Part shown: positions 7,255 to 14,850 of the stretch, one piece after another
Position numbering within the stretch: position 1 is the first letter of the stretch
How the letters are laid out: every line of letters begins with the position of its first letter
Assembly (NCBI GenBank): GCA_031289675.1
Contig: JAITOZ010000215.1
Location: 1-40,832 of the forward strand
Direction of reading: 5' to 3'
From: Planctomycetaceae bacterium
Lineage (GTDB): Bacteria > Planctomycetota > Planctomycetia > Pirellulales > Thermoguttaceae
Length of the DNA: 40,832 nt
Position numbers and translations under genes: made by a program
Notes under the pieces: generated by a model
Database searches by the model: none
Told to the model about the DNA's origin: nothing
What the model saw: the letters and a program-made list of their open reading frames with translations, nothing else

Positions 7255-9432
7255 TCAAAGCGACAGCACATATTCGACCAAAGCGTCAATATCTTCTTCG
7301 GAAAGATTCGCCGAGAGACCGTGTTTGCCCTTTGTAAAAACCTCTTTCAGATTCACATAACGTCCATCGTGCAGATACGGGGCGGTACGCCAAACCTCAA
7401 CGAGTGCCGGAGTGTCAAAACGTCCCCGCCGCTCATAAGACGGTACTTTGGTGTTCACATCATACATTTTCCTGTCGGTAAAATAGACTCCTGAATGGCA
7501 GCGAAGACAACCAACTGCCGGTCTTTCAAAAACGGCTTTACCGTGTTCTGCTTTAGCACTCAATTTCCCTTCGATCAAAAACGGACTTGGCACCGGTTTC
7601 AAATTTTGAACATAGACATCAATTCCATCGCACGGCTCATCCTGCGGTGCAGTGAACATAATAAATTGAAAACCGGTGCGGGTACACTGCCGGACAGTGA
7701 ACCGGTCGCCGAGCCACATTGTCGGCGGTGTATAATAACTATACACCATACTCTTCGTGTTTTTCGGATTACCTGTCCCATCGTGAAGCAAGTCCCAATT
7801 TATGCCGGTCATTCTTGCATCGGGATGGCAACTCGAACACGTCTGCCATTGTTGATAGCAGAGCGATGCATCATTCCACGCTATCTCTCCAAGCCGGTCT
7901 TGGGAAAGCATAAATTGAGAACCCGTCGGAATAATCACCGGTTCCGTATTTTCGTTAGGATTGTATTTGACAATCAGGTCGTTGAAATAAAGTCCGGTAT
8001 AGACCGATTGACCGGTAACGAGTAATTCCCGCGCGCCCTTGCCTTTGAATGGAATCCGTCTTTTCAAATTGCCGGTAAATGATAAATCGTTTGAAACATC
8101 TCCCGCTTCCGCAAGTTTGGTATGCAGTGCATCCGCATCGAGAATGAGCAACTCATTCGTCCCTGATACGGCAATATAAATCTGTTTTCCGTCGGCAGAT
8201 ACAGCGATTCCCCACGGATTTGCCGCTCCCCGTTCCGTATCGTCCAACAGAACGGTATTCACATAACCGCCGCCTTTTTCGTCCAGCCTGAATGTGTCAA
8301 TGATACTCATCGCATTGACGTTCATCTGTCCGTCGTCCAGTTTGTCTGTACCGTTCCAATAACGGGAAATGAGATGTGTCAGATAGGCGTACCGTCCGTC
8401 CGGCGAAAGGCAGATACCAAGCAACTGACAACTTCCCTTCGGCAGACGAATATTTTGGGTTCCGCTGCTTGCAATGCCGATAACGCTCACTTCGGCGGCA
8501 ACGCTTATTTCGGTTTCCAGATGTTCGGGATAACAATTCGGCTCGTTAGGCAGAAAATTGAGGACAAGCAGTTTCTTTCCGTCTTTGGTAACAACAGCAG
8601 CACGGGGTTCACGAATCACCTTGATACGCCGGACAAGTTTCATATCGGGCAGAGCATATTCCGCAACATCGCCGCTGAAACGGTTACAAACAAAAATCTT
8701 TTGACCGTCCGGAGTGAGGACAGGCGAAACCGGAGTATGACCGGCAGCGGCAGACGCTAAAATGCTGCCCGATTCCGCATCCATTGCCGAAATTTTGCCT
8801 TGATGTCCGCCCGATGTTACATAAATCGTTTTCCCGTCGGAACTCAAAACAATTCCTTCCGGTGCATTGCCGGCGGGAAAAATTTTTGTAACCTTATTGT
8901 TTCCGGTATCGACAACAGCAATTTCACCGGAATCATACAGTACAACATAGACTTTCGTTCCATCGGGATTGGCGGTCATTTGCATAGGACCTTTGTACTT
9001 AAATACAGCAGGCTGATTTTGAAGCATTTTTCCGCTTACTGTCCGGTCTATTTGCCCTTCGTCTTTCGTATGAAAAAGCGTCAGTTCATCCGCACTCACA
9101 AAACCGTCGCGGTTGATATCGGCAATCTCAAAATTTTTTCGGGGTGTTTCCTCTGCTTCCGGCGGAGGCGAGGATACGGAGACGAGAAATCCGCTGAATT
9201 CCTTCGGTGAAATAAAAGTGTCTTTGTTTGTATCCGTTTGTGCAAAGGCTTCTTTTTGCGATTGTCCGGTGTGCGGTTTCTGACCTGTATAGCGAATTAG
9301 AAATTGCTGAAATTCTTTCTGACTGACCGTACCGTCTTGATTCCAATCCGCCGATGAAAAATCATCTGTAAAGCATAGAACAGGCAGCAATGTCATTATT
9401 GCTGCAATCGTCATCGGTAAATATTTGTCCAT
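7255..9432 (-). CDS. Secreted EF-hand, YVTN beta-propeller and di-haem cytochrome (MauG/CcpA-like) protein
   Basis: Predicted exported redox protein. After a signal peptide (about 1-22) come three EF-hand loops: DWNQDGTVSQKE (29-40), DTNKDTFISPKE (67-78) and DINRDGFVSADE (105-116). A YVTN/NHL-type beta-propeller spans about 140-500 with repeated PDG..IYV strands. The C-terminal part has two c-type haem sites, CSSCH (532-536) and CLRCH (642-646), in the arrangement of di-haem cytochrome c peroxidase/MauG proteins, ending with the APYLHDG segment (684-690). The likely role is periplasmic or surface electron transfer or oxidation, with calcium binding. It is the last gene of the minus-strand DUF1559 cluster. 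After the TGA stop the same frame runs on for 26 Pro/Lys/Glu-rich codons to a TAG at 7174-7176. Confidence 0.88.
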   Translation of the reverse strand: MDKYLPMTIAAIMTLLPVLCFTDDFSSADWNQDGTVSQKEFQQFLIRYTGQKPHTGQSQKEAFAQTDTNKDTFISPKEFSGFLVSVSSPPPEAEETPRKNFEIADINRDGFVSADELTLFHTKDEGQIDRTVSGKMLQNQPAVFKYKGPMQMTANPDGTKVYVVLYDSGEIAVVDTGNNKVTKIFPAGNAPEGIVLSSDGKTIYVTSGGHQGKISAMDAESGSILASAAAGHTPVSPVLTPDGQKIFVCNRFSGDVAEYALPDMKLVRRIKVIREPRAAVVTKDGKKLLVLNFLPNEPNCYPEHLETEISVAAEVSVIGIASSGTQNIRLPKGSCQLLGICLSPDGRYAYLTHLISRYWNGTDKLDDGQMNVNAMSIIDTFRLDEKGGGYVNTVLLDDTERGAANPWGIAVSADGKQIYIAVSGTNELLILDADALHTKLAEAGDVSNDLSFTGNLKRRIPFKGKGARELLVTGQSVYTGLYFNDLIVKYNPNENTEPVIIPTGSQFMLSQDRLGEIAWNDASLCYQQWQTCSSCHPDARMTGINWDLLHDGTGNPKNTKSMVYSYYTPPTMWLGDRFTVRQCTRTGFQFIMFTAPQDEPCDGIDVYVQNLKPVPSPFLIEGKLSAKAEHGKAVFERPAVGCLRCHSGVYFTDRKMYDVNTKVPSYERRGRFDTPALVEVWRTAPYLHDGRYVNLKEVFTKGKHGLSANLSEEDIDALVEYVLSL

Positions 9433-9471
9433 TGCCGTAAGTTTGTGTAGTCAATTAACTGTTCAGAACGT

Positions 9472-9497
9472 CCGGCATCTTACGATGCCGGCTCTGA
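9472..9497 (-). terminator. Hairpin with TCAGAGCCG box downstream of the EF-hand gene
   Basis: CCGGCATC (9472-9479) and GATGCCGG (9484-9491) form a perfect 8-bp stem with a 4-base loop. On the minus strand it begins TCAGAGCCG. It lies 58 bases beyond the stop of the EF-hand gene, before the cytochrome gene. No T-run follows, so it may be an attenuator or RNA-stability element rather than a full terminator. It is one of four related hairpins in the window. Confidence 0.6.
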
Positions 9498-9554
9498 AAA
9501 AAGACAATAACATTGAGGCGACCGCAAGAGCAGAGTTATTGTTAGGATGTTTTT

Positions 9555-10010
9555 CTATTCTTTCTTACCGCAGCATCCGCCGCTTTTTTCCATTGAGGCG
9601 GTTTCGGTTCCGCTTCCGGTTTTTTCGGCTTCTTTCATTTTCATCTTGCCGCAGCATCCGCCTTCTTTGGTCATCGGCTTTTCCGTTGCGGATTTAACCG
9701 GAACGTAAGAATAGCCCAAAGCGGACTCCATATAATTACCGCTTGAGGTCGATGCCGTTTCTTTTTCGCTGCCGGAACATTCTCCGGCGGAAGCGGTATC
9801 CGGCACCTTGACTATTTTCATCCGGTTGAGCCGGACGAGATACTCTTCGAATTCCCGATGGTCGAGTTTGCCGTTTTTGTCCGTATCGGCAGCGGCAAAA
9901 CGGGGATCGACCGCTTCTTTCGGTGTCAAGGAAAAGCCGCCGGCAAAGAGGCAGACAGCCCCCAAGGCAGCAATGCCGAACACGGCAGATAAAACAATTT
10001 TCATCTTCAT
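9555..10010 (-). CDS. Small secreted EF-hand protein with two GGCCGK motifs
   Basis: I do not recognise a named family. The 151-residue protein has an N-terminal signal peptide or anchor (residues 1-25), one EF-hand loop DTDKNGKLDHRE (42-53), then a Ser/Glu/Thr-rich linker. The tail carries GGCCGK twice (117-122 and 144-149) separated by a Lys/Glu/Met-rich spacer. Paired vicinal cysteines beside lysines suggest metal binding or thiol cross-linking, which is inference. A single EF-hand is unusual, because EF-hands normally pair; dimerisation is one explanation. The ATG at 10010 has AAGGA seven to eight bases upstream; an in-frame TTG at 10016 is less likely. It sits between the lipoprotein and the EF-hand/cytochrome genes and probably shares their transcript. 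Confidence 0.78.
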   Translation of the reverse strand: MKMKIVLSAVFGIAALGAVCLFAGGFSLTPKEAVDPRFAAADTDKNGKLDHREFEEYLVRLNRMKIVKVPDTASAGECSGSEKETASTSSGNYMESALGYSYVPVKSATEKPMTKEGGCCGKMKMKEAEKTGSGTETASMEKSGGCCGKKE

Positions 10011-10078
10011 CGTCAATTCCTTTCATAAAGGAGGGTTAGTGATGTGCCGCTCCACCATAGATGCGGCACGAGACAGTT

Positions 10079-10543
10079 TTATTTTACAAATTCTTCACCC
10101 GCATCAAGGACAAAGGTAAAACTGTTTTTTCCGACTGTGATTTCAAGCGTTTCTTTGGATTTCCCTTCTCCATACTTTGCAGGTATCAGAGAACAAAACG
10201 GCATTGATTTAGGATCATTGTCATTAAAGTCCGGATTTTGGATAATACGAACGAACGCAACGGTATATTTTCCTATGGGGACACCTTTGAATCCGTAACT
10301 TGTACTCATCACCGCTGTTCCTGTTTTATCCGTTGAACCGCTTGCTCCCCATTTTGAACCATCTTCGGGTGTCAAGGAAGCCACAACTCCTTCGATGATT
10401 TGACCGCCGAATGTTACCTCAACGGAACACGGATGCAGTGCCGGCATCCCATCGGGACGTTCCAACTTGGGACGGTGGTTGTTACAGGAAATGCAGTATA
10501 TTGCTGCAAGTGATATAATTATCGTACAATTTATGCGTGTCAT
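10079..10543 (-). CDS. Small secreted/lipoprotein with carboxypeptidase-regulatory-like fold
   Basis: A 154-residue exported protein of the type often found beside DUF1559 genes in Planctomycetes. The N-terminus has a hydrophobic stretch ending in YCISCNN, a degenerate lipobox with Cys20 as the likely lipidated residue. The mature part has the features of a transthyretin/carboxypeptidase-regulatory beta-sandwich: a small-residue strand (VEVTFGGQ), a GSTDKTGTA turn, then FKGVPIGKYTVAFV. The function is not known; related proteins are thought to be structural or carbohydrate-binding. It lies 48 bases beyond the second DUF1559 gene and before the EF-hand gene, all on one strand. Confidence 0.75.
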   Translation of the reverse strand: MTRINCTIIISLAAIYCISCNNHRPKLERPDGMPALHPCSVEVTFGGQIIEGVVASLTPEDGSKWGASGSTDKTGTAVMSTSYGFKGVPIGKYTVAFVRIIQNPDFNDNDPKSMPFCSLIPAKYGEGKSKETLEITVGKNSFTFVLDAGEEFVK

Positions 10544-10591
10544 CGGTGAAATCTCCTTTTTAACCGCAATGCCAACGGCGTGCGGGGAGTA

Positions 10592-11809
10592 TTACGGTTC
10601 GGTTGCGGGGTTCGGTAAGTCGGATCCGCTGTCGTTCATAGAACCTAATCGGTGCCATACCTGCCGGTCTATTTGGTTCGGATAAAAAGTAACGGAACCA
10701 TCGCAATGGGAAGCATTCACGCCGCCGGTATGGAAACTGCGGGCGGCGAAAAACCCCATTCCGATATAACAAGCCCAGTCGGAATACGGCGGATTCGGCG
10801 TGGAAAAGGTACAAAAACCAGTCGCTACGGGACTTCCGACCAGCCACGTGAAGCCTCTAAATCCATACCAGTTTGTTGCCTTATATGAACCTGATGTGTA
10901 AAAAGTCGGAAGGTCAAAACTATCCGTTGCATAGATACCTTTGATTCCCGGCTGTTGGGACGATGCCCAGTCCGTCGTATTTCCTTCTCGTGTTTCCGCA
11001 GCCGACTGATAACTATTCGGCTTATACAGAGCAACCCGGAGCCAAGGTTGAGACGGATCAGACGGCGTATTGTTATTGAATGTAAGATCTCCAACAACCG
11101 CCTCACTCCAAAACAACGTGTTACTTAAGCCGTCGATGATAGCACTAAAATCTCTTTTTTCGCGGGCTTGTGTAACAACTCCATCGGTTTCTGCCGTCTG
11201 GTCGTAGTTGTACCCCATACCGGAACCGTAGCAAGACACATAATTTCCCACAGCCGGACCTGTGGCATCATATCGAATGTTGCCAGGAGTCGTATCGTGT
11301 TTCGGAAGATTGGAACACCAGTCTGACGAGGGGGAATCGGAAGGACACCGAAAACCGTATATGACCTGGTCGTGGACGTGTTTGTTTCCATCGGTTACAT
11401 ACGTTCCGCTGTCCATATAAATCTTGTAGTTGCCGAAGTATTCCCAGACTTTGTAATTCTCGCTGATGCTAGCACCATACTTTTCGAACTGCTCTTGTGC
11501 CAAGAGAGCATGCAGGTTCCCCAATTCAATCCACGGCAGAATTGCCGCCTGCACCGAAAAACCGATACACGATTTTGCGCCGGTTCGTCGCGGGTTACAC
11601 GACCAGCGGGGGATGGACTCTTTAGCATCTTGGAAGTTGTGAACTCCCAGCGTGAGTTGTTTGAGATTGTTGGAACACTGCATTCTTCGTGCGGCTCCGC
11701 GGGCGGCTTGAACGGCAGGGAGAAGCAGCCCTATCAATATGCCGATGATGGCAATGACGACCAATAACTCAACAAGGGTAAAAGCGGAAATCTTTCTGGG
11801 GATTGTCAT
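10592..11809 (-). CDS. DUF1559 prepilin-like protein (second of pair)
   Basis: Type IV pilin-like secreted protein of the planctomycete DUF1559 family. The N-terminal methylation site is [15 protein letters not shown], with Ala rather than Gly just before the cleavage point and Glu at mature position 5. It is followed by a hydrophobic helix to [10 protein letters not shown] and the conserved [11 protein letters not shown] segment. The large C-terminal globular domain ends with the family's H-X9-DG signature, [12 protein letters not shown]. At 405 residues it is normal for DUF1559. I chose the ATG at 11809, just before the short basic leader MTIPRK; the frame extends upstream to 11896 but that part is unconserved and overlaps the neighbour. 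It starts 56 bases after the first DUF1559 gene. Confidence 0.93.
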   Translation of the reverse strand: MTIPRKISAFTLVELLVVIAIIGILIGLLLPAVQAARGAARRMQCSNNLKQLTLGVHNFQDAKESIPRWSCNPRRTGAKSCIGFSVQAAILPWIELGNLHALLAQEQFEKYGASISENYKVWEYFGNYKIYMDSGTYVTDGNKHVHDQVIYGFRCPSDSPSSDWCSNLPKHDTTPGNIRYDATGPAVGNYVSCYGSGMGYNYDQTAETDGVVTQAREKRDFSAIIDGLSNTLFWSEAVVGDLTFNNNTPSDPSQPWLRVALYKPNSYQSAAETREGNTTDWASSQQPGIKGIYATDSFDLPTFYTSGSYKATNWYGFRGFTWLVGSPVATGFCTFSTPNPPYSDWACYIGMGFFAARSFHTGGVNASHCDGSVTFYPNQIDRQVWHRLGSMNDSGSDLPNPATEP

Positions 11810-11865
11810 AGTAGTAAATGGGGTTAAAGGGGGTGAATGGTTGAAGTGTGAATGGTTACGATTTC

Positions 11866-12972
11866 TTACTTGCTCATAGAACCTTGACGCTGCCAAATTC
11901 GGCGGTTAATCGAATTGGAGACAAATGATGCGGAACCATCGGCATACGCAACATTAACTCCGCCGGAGTGGAAACTTCGGGCGGCAAAAAAGCCGATGCC
12001 CATATCATCGCACCAATCCGGGTAGTTCGGGTTCGGTGCCGAAAATGCGGTAAATCCCGTGGTGTAACTGTCGCCGATAATCCACGCAAAACCGCGCAGT
12101 CCATACCATTTATCAACATTTGCCGTGATGAATGTCGGAAGGTCCAATTTTTCGTCACCATAGACACCTTCGATTCCCGGTATTCCAGCCTCCCAATCGG
12201 CATCGCTCCGGTAAGTGAGATGCTTTTGTTCCTTCACGGCCGTTCGTATCCACGGGGCTGCCGCATCCGGCGGTGTTGTTTCGTTAAACCGTGAACCGTC
12301 TCCGATGATTGCCTCACTGAAATAAACCGTGTTCGCTGTTCCGCTGGTAATCATCTCGAATGTTCGCGGCGTTTGTTTGGAAACAATCCCGTCATTGAGT
12401 AGCGTATGATCATAGTTGTATGCCGTCCCTGAACCGTTGCACGCCATATAATTGCCGGATGCTGCCGGTGTGTCCCGACCGGCAGCGCAACTGCCCCCCT
12501 TTTTTGACAATTCGTTTGTCAGTTCCGTCGCGGGAGAATCGGTCGTACACCGAAAAACGGGGATGACGGTTCGGGCGGCATCTCTCGTTTGGTCTTCGAT
12601 GTATCCGAGCCAGACCCAGACTTTGGTATTTTTTTCGTAAAACGATTCGGAAAACGTGTCAAACAGGGCGGCGTAGCCGAGTTGCGGCAGGATGGCAGCC
12701 TGTACGGAGTAGCCGATATTAGAGGTGTGATACCCTTTCATTGAGAATCTGCGGGCAACACCGGTATAACACGGAAATTCCTTTTTCGCATCGTAATATT
12801 GCAAGGATGCGGTTGTGATTTGTTTCAGATTGTCGGTACATCGGCTTCGCCGCGACGTTTCCCGTGCCGTTTGAACGGCAGGCAGCAGCAGACCAATCAG
12901 AATTCCGATGACGGCAATGACCGCCGATAATTCTACAAGGGTGAAACCGGCAGCATCTTTGCGTGTTATCAT
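11866..12972 (-). CDS. DUF1559 prepilin-like protein (first of pair)
   Basis: Second copy of the same family: leader MITRKDAAG, then [14 protein letters not shown] with Gly before the cleavage site and Glu at mature position 5, a helix to [10 protein letters not shown], and SRCTDNLKQ. The C-terminal signature is [12 protein letters not shown]. The 368 residues are somewhat shorter than its neighbour; the two paralogues share the [12 protein letters not shown]-like block and the closing [11 protein letters not shown]-like end, so they probably arose by duplication. Expected to be processed by a prepilin peptidase and exported by a type II/type IV pilus-like machine, none of which is encoded in this window. 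First gene of the cluster, 50 bases downstream of the start predicted from a sigma54-like promoter. Confidence 0.93.
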   Translation of the reverse strand: MITRKDAAGFTLVELSAVIAVIGILIGLLLPAVQTARETSRRSRCTDNLKQITTASLQYYDAKKEFPCYTGVARRFSMKGYHTSNIGYSVQAAILPQLGYAALFDTFSESFYEKNTKVWVWLGYIEDQTRDAARTVIPVFRCTTDSPATELTNELSKKGGSCAAGRDTPAASGNYMACNGSGTAYNYDHTLLNDGIVSKQTPRTFEMITSGTANTVYFSEAIIGDGSRFNETTPPDAAAPWIRTAVKEQKHLTYRSDADWEAGIPGIEGVYGDEKLDLPTFITANVDKWYGLRGFAWIIGDSYTTGFTAFSAPNPNYPDWCDDMGIGFFAARSFHSGGVNVAYADGSASFVSNSINRRIWQRQGSMSK

Positions 12973-13031
12973 TTGATTGTCTCTTCGGGTTGGGGGGAAA
13001 TATCTTTGTTATTCTCTCCGTTATTCACAGT

Positions 13032-13048
13032 ATCAAACACTGTGCCAA
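13032..13048 (-). promoter_or_regulatory. Sigma54-like promoter upstream of the DUF1559 cluster
   Basis: The minus strand reads TTGGCACA-GTGT-TTGAT. Compared with the sigma54 consensus (YTGGCACG-N4-TTGCW) it keeps GG at -24 with the correct ten-base spacing to -12, where GA replaces GC. The expected start near 13022 leaves about 50 bases of leader before the ATG at 12972. I did not find a correctly spaced sigma70 promoter overlapping it. Confidence 0.5.
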
Positions 13049-13296
13049 TGGGAAAATTACGATGAGTTATGCTGTAACTAATTGATATACAAGAGATTAA
13101 AGAATAAGCGGGGTATGATTTCACAACCTACATTTAGGTGGAAATTACATCGCAAAAACGGGCTTTCCGACATTAATGTAGATTTTCGCAGAGAACCGCC
13201 GATGTAAAGACCCGTTTATGTCTAAATACACCGGTTCTCACAAAGGAAGTACCCAATGAGAAACTGGAACGTGTTGCGCTAAAAAATATATCAGGG

Positions 13297-13390
13297 AACT
13301 TCTAAAAACATCGTTTCCTAAAAAACGCCGTCATTGAAAAATAAGAATTTTCAACAAATTTTTGAGCGAAAAATTGAGTTTTTAGAAGTT
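13297..13390. repeat. 13-bp perfect inverted repeat flanking a 68-base AT-rich core
   Basis: AACTTCTAAAAAC (13297-13309) and GTTTTTAGAAGTT (13378-13390) are exact reverse complements separated by 68 bases. There is no coding content between them and no obvious target-site duplication. It could be a very small MITE-like element, a remnant, or a long hairpin beyond the end of the small membrane-protein gene. Confidence 0.6.
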
Positions 13391-13435
13391 ACGATCAGAT
13401 TGTTGGTGCCGAATGGGCGGTTAAGCACGAGCATT

Positions 13436-13888
13436 CTAATCACCCACCGCGGCTTCGTTTTCTATTTTATTTTCCTCTTCCATCCTGCCAGCCTCGCGGC
13501 TTCGTTTGATGATTTCCCGCAGAAGTGTTTCAACGGAATCCGTAACACAGTATTCGGCAATGATGCCGGTAAAATAACCGGCAAGCGTGTAAAACAAAAA
13601 AACTTTACAAGTCGTTGCCAGAATCACTTCCGGTTCTTTCCCCTGCACCAGTCCGAGGATGATGGTCATACACATTACGCCGATACCAACAACGGCAGCA
13701 AAGACAAGGCTTAACTTTTGTCCGTAATGGACCGGCGGCGGAACATATTTTTTCTGCCGCCGGGCAATTTCGTCTTGTTCCCGCCGAAGCCAGATTTCGA
13801 GAAGGCGGGGATCTATGTTCAGCGGAATCTCCAACGCTTCTAACTGCGTTTGCAAACCGCTTGCAGAGAGTTCGGCAGATTCGGACAT
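13436..13888 (-). CDS. Hypothetical membrane protein with two transmembrane segments
   Basis: No family recognised. The 150-residue product has a hydrophilic N-terminus (about 1-55), including a charged LEIWLRREQDEIARRQKKY helix. Two hydrophobic segments follow (about 62-83 and 90-115), then a basic and acidic C-terminal tail. The topology suggests both ends in the cytoplasm. I chose the ATG at 13888 (MSESAELS); an in-frame start at 13906 would add six hydrophobic residues. It follows another small membrane-protein gene on the same strand, with a hairpin between them. The codon pattern and conserved-looking composition support a real gene. Confidence 0.7.
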   Translation of the reverse strand: MSESAELSASGLQTQLEALEIPLNIDPRLLEIWLRREQDEIARRQKKYVPPPVHYGQKLSLVFAAVVGIGVMCMTIILGLVQGKEPEVILATTCKVFLFYTLAGYFTGIIAEYCVTDSVETLLREIIKRSREAGRMEEENKIENEAAVGD

Positions 13889-13918
13889 GGTTACACAAAA
13901 AAACAACAGGGACCGTCA

Positions 13919-13945
13919 AAACGGGGAAACACCTCTCCCCTGTTT
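13919..13945 (-). terminator. Hairpin between two small membrane-protein genes
   Basis: AAACGGGG (13919-13926) pairs with CCCCTGTTT (13937-13945), with one G-T pair. On the minus strand the stem ends CCCCGTTTTGAC, a short T-run, which fits a weak intrinsic terminator for the gene at 14023-14355. On the plus strand the following bases are TTTATC, so the direction is uncertain. Confidence 0.45.
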
Positions 13946-14022
13946 ATCATCGGAATGTGGACAGGTCTGAATTTAACGATTATGCCGATTTTTTTTCCGG
14001 CAACATTGTTACGGACACACTT

Positions 14023-14355
14023 TTAGTGCAGATACCGATAAACGAGTTCGAGAATGACGGCAACGAGAACGAAGGCGAACATCAACCAGCCGCCGAAACT
14101 AGCAGCGTGCTTGAAAATTGCCTGCACATTTTCGTGCCGGGTGGCTGCATAGCACAGCGAAAAAGCAATAATGACCGGAATAGCAGCGAGTATCATACAG
14201 AGTATTGTAACCGCTGTCCGCACAAAAACAAGATGGGGTACAGAGGGGATTTGACCACGAAAGTTTGGAGAACGTTGACATAAGATTTGTGTCCTGACTA
14301 ACTTTGCCGCGAGTAGACGAATGATTTTTTGTTTTTTTTCAATGCTTGCGTGCAT
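14023..14355 (-). CDS. Small hypothetical membrane protein
   Basis: No family recognised. Two clear hydrophobic helices (about residues 45-68 and 86-107) are joined by a short polar loop containing ATRHENVQAIFKHA. The start is uncertain: the ATG at 14355 gives a 110-residue product with a basic, poorly hydrophobic N-terminus, whereas a GTG in VFVRTAVTIL would give about 66 residues containing only the two helices. It lies upstream of the other small membrane protein on the same strand, and the two may act together. Confidence 0.55.
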   Translation of the reverse strand: MHASIEKKQKIIRLLAAKLVRTQILCQRSPNFRGQIPSVPHLVFVRTAVTILCMILAAIPVIIAFSLCYAATRHENVQAIFKHAASFGGWLMFAFVLVAVILELVYRYLH

Positions 14356-14850
14356 CCGCGGCTTAAATATTGAGACGTTAGGGAACAGGTTCCGTTAATC
14401 GTCATCACGAGAAGGAGGCGAGGGCTTAAGGCAAATCCTTCGGATTCACCGCCACACCGCTCGCAGAAACCGGAAAAGTCGCCGGCAAAATCATTCTTGC
14501 ACGTTCTTTATGAAGATGATATCAACTTTTGGTGTTACGGATGATTCGTTACCAAGCAGAACAAACGAAAATCTTGGTTAAACATACCGACTTTGTACTA
14601 TTGAATTCTGGATTGAAATTGTTTGACGATTGACGCATTGGGCTGGAAACAGATTCAGATTGCGAACTCAAAGCGGATAGAATTGAACCCGCAAAACACC
14701 TGCGGGAATGGTATACCCGAACTTTGCGATACTCGTCTCGAATTTTGTCCGCAAGAAATCGGCAAATCATTTGCGGCAGGGACTTGACATTGACACGCAA
14801 AAAGGGACAATAAGCCGGCAGAGAAAATTGTCAATCTTCACTCACCCCTT
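14356..14850. other. 495-base intergenic region with possible gene remnant and promoter
   Basis: No intact gene. On the minus strand, from about 14577 to 14427, two neighbouring frames read like protein. One contains VTPKVDIIFIKNVQE before a stop; the other continues as RARMILPATFPVSASG and closes after NPKDLP. Joined, they look like the decayed C-terminus of a gene with one frameshift; the family is not recognised. The right end holds the promoter for the ABC fusion gene at 14851. Confidence 0.35.
14784..14811 (+). promoter_or_regulatory. Probable sigma70-type promoter for the ABC fusion gene
   Basis: TTGACA (14784-14789), a 16-base spacer, and GACAAT (14806-14811). The transcript would start near 14818, leaving a leader of about 33 bases before the ATG at 14851. 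The -35 is perfect; the -10 matches four of six positions. Confidence 0.55.

Larger units (their letters stand above)
12973..13435. other. 463-base intergenic region with promoter and inverted repeats
   Basis: No gene is visible. The part next to the DUF1559 gene holds a sigma54-like site (13033-13048). Further out are a small hairpin ACCTA-CATT-TAGGT (about 13128-13141) and a perfect 13-bp inverted repeat at 13297-13309 and 13378-13390 around an AT-rich core. The region is more AT-rich than the flanking genes. Confidence 0.55.
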
